Origin: Clostridia bacterium
Lineage (GTDB): Bacteria > Bacillota > Clostridia > Oscillospirales > CAG-272
Reading direction: 5' to 3'
Length of the DNA: 15,475 nucleotides
Assembly: GCA_900763885.1 (NCBI GenBank)
Contig: CAAFLY010000257.1
Location: 1 to 15,475 of the forward strand
A program made the position numbers and the translations under genes. Shown here piece after piece: positions 13,555-15,475 of the stretch. Below the pieces are notes generated by a model, which did not search any database, had not been told where the DNA came from, and was given only the letters and a program-made list of their open reading frames with translations. Each line of letters starts with the position of its first letter. The first letter of the stretch is position 1.

Positions 13555-15405
13555 TTACCGCGCACGCAGCGCGTTCATGATGCAGATCACGGATACGCCG
13601 ACGTCCGCGAATACCGCGAGCCACAGGCTGCCATAGCCGATTGCGGACAGCACGAGGATCGCCGCCTTGACGCAGAGCGCGAACGTGATGTTTTCACGCA
13701 CGAGCCGCATCGTCTTCTTCGCGAGCCGGATCACCTCCGGCAGTCTGGCGAGATCGTCCGTCAGGATCACCATGTCGGCGGCTTCCATCGCGGCGTCCGA
13801 GCCGATCCCACCCATCGCCACGCCAATGTCCGCCATCGCGAGCACCGGTGCGTCGTTGATGCCGTCCCCGGTGTACATGGTGCTGCCTGCCGACCCGTCC
13901 CGCAGCTTCTGGAACGCGCGGACCTTGTCGTCCGGCAGAAGTCCGCCGTGGACCTCGTCCAGTCCGATTTCACCGCCCACCGCGTCGCCGACGGCCTGTC
14001 TGTCCCCGGTGAGCATGACGGTTTTCGTCACACCCTCCGCCTTCAGCGCCCGGATCGCCTCCGCGGCATTGTCCTTCGGTTTATCCGAAAGCTCAATCCA
14101 GCCGAGATATTTTCCGTCATAGGCCGCGTGAACAGCGGTGTACGGCGTTTCCATGGCGGGCATATCGATCCCGGCGGCGCGCATCGATTTTTCGTTCCCG
14201 ACGATGGCGGTCCCCCCGTCCAGCACAGCGGATACGCCATGCCCCGCCGTCTCGCTCGTTTCCGGGATCTCCGTCGGGAGCGCGCCGATCCTCTCTTCAA
14301 AGGCCGCACGGATCGACTGCGCGATCGGGTGGTTCGAGAGGGCTTCCGTCCGCGCGGCAACGGTGAGAAGGGTCTCCTCCGTCACACCCGCGGTCGGATG
14401 GAGGGAGCGTACCGTGAATTTGCCCTCCGTCAGCGTCCCCGTCTTGTCGAATACGGCGGTGGTGGTGTGCGCGAGCCGCTCCATGTATACGCCACCCTTG
14501 ACCAGCACCCCTTTACGGGAGGCGGCACCGATCGCGCAGAAGTAGGACAGCGGCACCGAGATCACCAGCGCGCACGGGCAGGATACCACAAGGAAGTTCA
14601 GCGCGCGGTACAGCCAATCCGTGAACGCGCCGAAGCCCAGCACCGGCGGCACGATCGAGAGCACCACGGCACCGATGACGACTGCGGGGGTGTAGACCGC
14701 GGCGAATTTCGTGATGAACCGCTCCGGTGCCGCTTTGGAGGCCGACGCGTTTTCCACCAGCTCCAGAATCTTCGCGACCGTCGATTCCCCGTAGGGCTTC
14801 GTGACCCGGATCGTGAGCGCGCCGCTTTCGTTGACGGTGCCGCTCATGACCTCTGAGCCGCTCTCCACAGGCTGCGGCATACTCTCCCCGGTCAGCGCGG
14901 CGGTGTTCACGGACGACGATCCGGTCAGCACCACGCCGTCGAGCGGAATCTTCTCCCCCGGCTGCACGAGGATCACGCTGTTCACAGCCACCTTGTCCGG
15001 GTAATAGTCGGTGACGGCTCCGTCCTCCATCACGTGCGCCACGTCCGGACAGAGCGCCATCAGCGCCTTCAGCGATCCGCGGGACCTGCGCACCGCCATG
15101 TCCTCAAACAGCTCGCCCAGCTGGTAAAAGAGCATGACCGCCGCCGCTTCCTCCACCTCGCCGATGCAGATCGCGCCCACAGAGGCGATCGTCATGAGAA
15201 AGTTTTCGTCGAAGATCTGCCCGTGCAGGATGTTCCGCGCCGCCTTCCACAGCACCTTCCAGCCGACTGTGAGATACGAAGCCATGAGCAGCACGGTCCC
15301 GCTCCACCAAAGCACGCTGAAACGCGCGTCCGCCAGCCGCTCCAGGATCAACCCGACCGCGAAGATCGCCGCCCCGCAGCCCCAATATGTCCACTTTTTC
15401 CGCAT
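13555..15405 (-). CDS. Heavy-metal P1B-type ATPase (Zn/Cd/Pb exporter, CadA/ZntA type)
   Basis: This 616-residue membrane pump should use ATP to export divalent metals from the cytoplasm. Motifs in order are TGES (172-175), the metal-site CPC (Cys276-Pro-Cys278), phosphorylated Asp320 in DKTGT, the HP motif (His359-Pro360), TGD (466-468) and GDGINDAP (513-520). Lys580 in TM7 (NITFALCVKA) and Asp601 in TM8 (FADVG) mark the Zn/Cd/Pb subgroup (P1B-2). There is no N-terminal metal-binding domain: the first membrane helix starts within about 10 residues, while many relatives carry one or two HMA domains. A separate small HMA protein or ArsR-type regulator may be encoded upstream, beyond the window edge. 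AAGAGG lies about 7 bases before ATG 15405. No promoter is visible in 15406-15475, so it may be a later gene of an operon. Confidence 0.93.
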   Translation of the reverse strand: MRKKWTYWGCGAAIFAVGLILERLADARFSVLWWSGTVLLMASYLTVGWKVLWKAARNILHGQIFDENFLMTIASVGAICIGEVEEAAAVMLFYQLGELFEDMAVRRSRGSLKALMALCPDVAHVMEDGAVTDYYPDKVAVNSVILVQPGEKIPLDGVVLTGSSSVNTAALTGESMPQPVESGSEVMSGTVNESGALTIRVTKPYGESTVAKILELVENASASKAAPERFITKFAAVYTPAVVIGAVVLSIVPPVLGFGAFTDWLYRALNFLVVSCPCALVISVPLSYFCAIGAASRKGVLVKGGVYMERLAHTTTAVFDKTGTLTEGKFTVRSLHPTAGVTEETLLTVAARTEALSNHPIAQSIRAAFEERIGALPTEIPETSETAGHGVSAVLDGGTAIVGNEKSMRAAGIDMPAMETPYTAVHAAYDGKYLGWIELSDKPKDNAAEAIRALKAEGVTKTVMLTGDRQAVGDAVGGEIGLDEVHGGLLPDDKVRAFQKLRDGSAGSTMYTGDGINDAPVLAMADIGVAMGGIGSDAAMEAADMVILTDDLARLPEVIRLAKKTMRLVRENITFALCVKAAILVLSAIGYGSLWLAVFADVGVSVICIMNALRAR

Positions 15406-15475
15406 ATTCTGCCTCTTTCCTAAGGAAGCTCTGCATCAGTCGGATTTTTGCGAGAAAAGGCTGAAATATAAGGGC

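Noticed and set aside
13468..14856. 462-codon open frame on the plus strand opposite the ATPase
   Set aside because: His/Arg-rich shadow with no start signal; the ATPase motifs on the minus strand are unambiguous.
15420..15475. Possible end of an upstream gene in the ATPase operon
   Set aside because: Two minus-strand frames run in from the window edge and stop at 15436 or 15420, but 12-17 codons without a motif are too few to choose one or to call a gene.
1..15475. CRISPR array, tRNA, rRNA, transposase or phage genes
   Set aside because: No regularly spaced repeats, no tRNA or rRNA sequence and no recombinase or transposase motif was seen in either strand.

Overview
The window looks like chromosome of a GC-rich member of the Bacillota, probably a gut-associated clostridium of the Oscillospirales type. 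The signs are strong Shine-Dalgarno sites, consensus sigma-A promoters (TTGACA-17-TATACT), a T-box riboswitch, several lipoprotein solute-binding proteins, AraC regulators and a family 78 glycoside hydrolase. Taxonomy is inferred from gene content only. GC-rich codon use leaves long open frames opposite most real genes; I treat these as shadows.

Layout, left to right. (1) 1-19: the first codons of a leftward gene that leaves the window. (2) 130-2700 (+): cytoplasmic alpha-L-rhamnosidase (GH78), preceded by a 16-bp hairpin where a ribosome-binding site is expected. (3) 2816-4270 (-): lipoprotein solute-binding protein SBP1, convergent with the rhamnosidase across a shared bidirectional terminator and divergent from (4) AraC regulator 1, 4651-5517 (+). 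(5) 5597-8628 (+): a consensus promoter, a complete T-box leader with a probable leucine specifier (CTC), then an 847-residue fusion of a metal-binding TIM barrel (sugar isomerase/epimerase type) to an acyl-CoA ligase. (6) 8721-10169 (-) SBP2 and 10330-11121 (+) AraC regulator 2, a second divergent pair with back-to-back promoters. (7) 11191-13371 (-): large lipoprotein SBP3, probably a beta-propeller joined to a solute-binding domain. (8) 13555-15405 (-): Zn/Cd/Pb-type P1B ATPase with its own terminator.

How the genes may work together. The rhamnosidase and the two AraC/SBP pairs suggest sensing and capture of plant or host glycans, but the window holds no ABC permease or ATPase gene, so the binding proteins must use transporters encoded elsewhere. 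SBP1 and SBP2 are paralogs. A nearly identical 78-bp terminator repeat sits on both sides of the SBP2/AraC2 pair and reaches the stop codons of SBP2 and SBP3, which suggests cassette duplication or exchange.

The most unusual element is the T-box in front of the TIM-barrel/acyl-CoA ligase fusion. T-boxes normally control aminoacyl-tRNA synthetases or amino-acid biosynthesis and transport. If the specifier is CTC, this enzyme would be induced when tRNA-Leu is uncharged, which hints at a role in leucine supply, for example activating isovalerate for reductive carboxylation.
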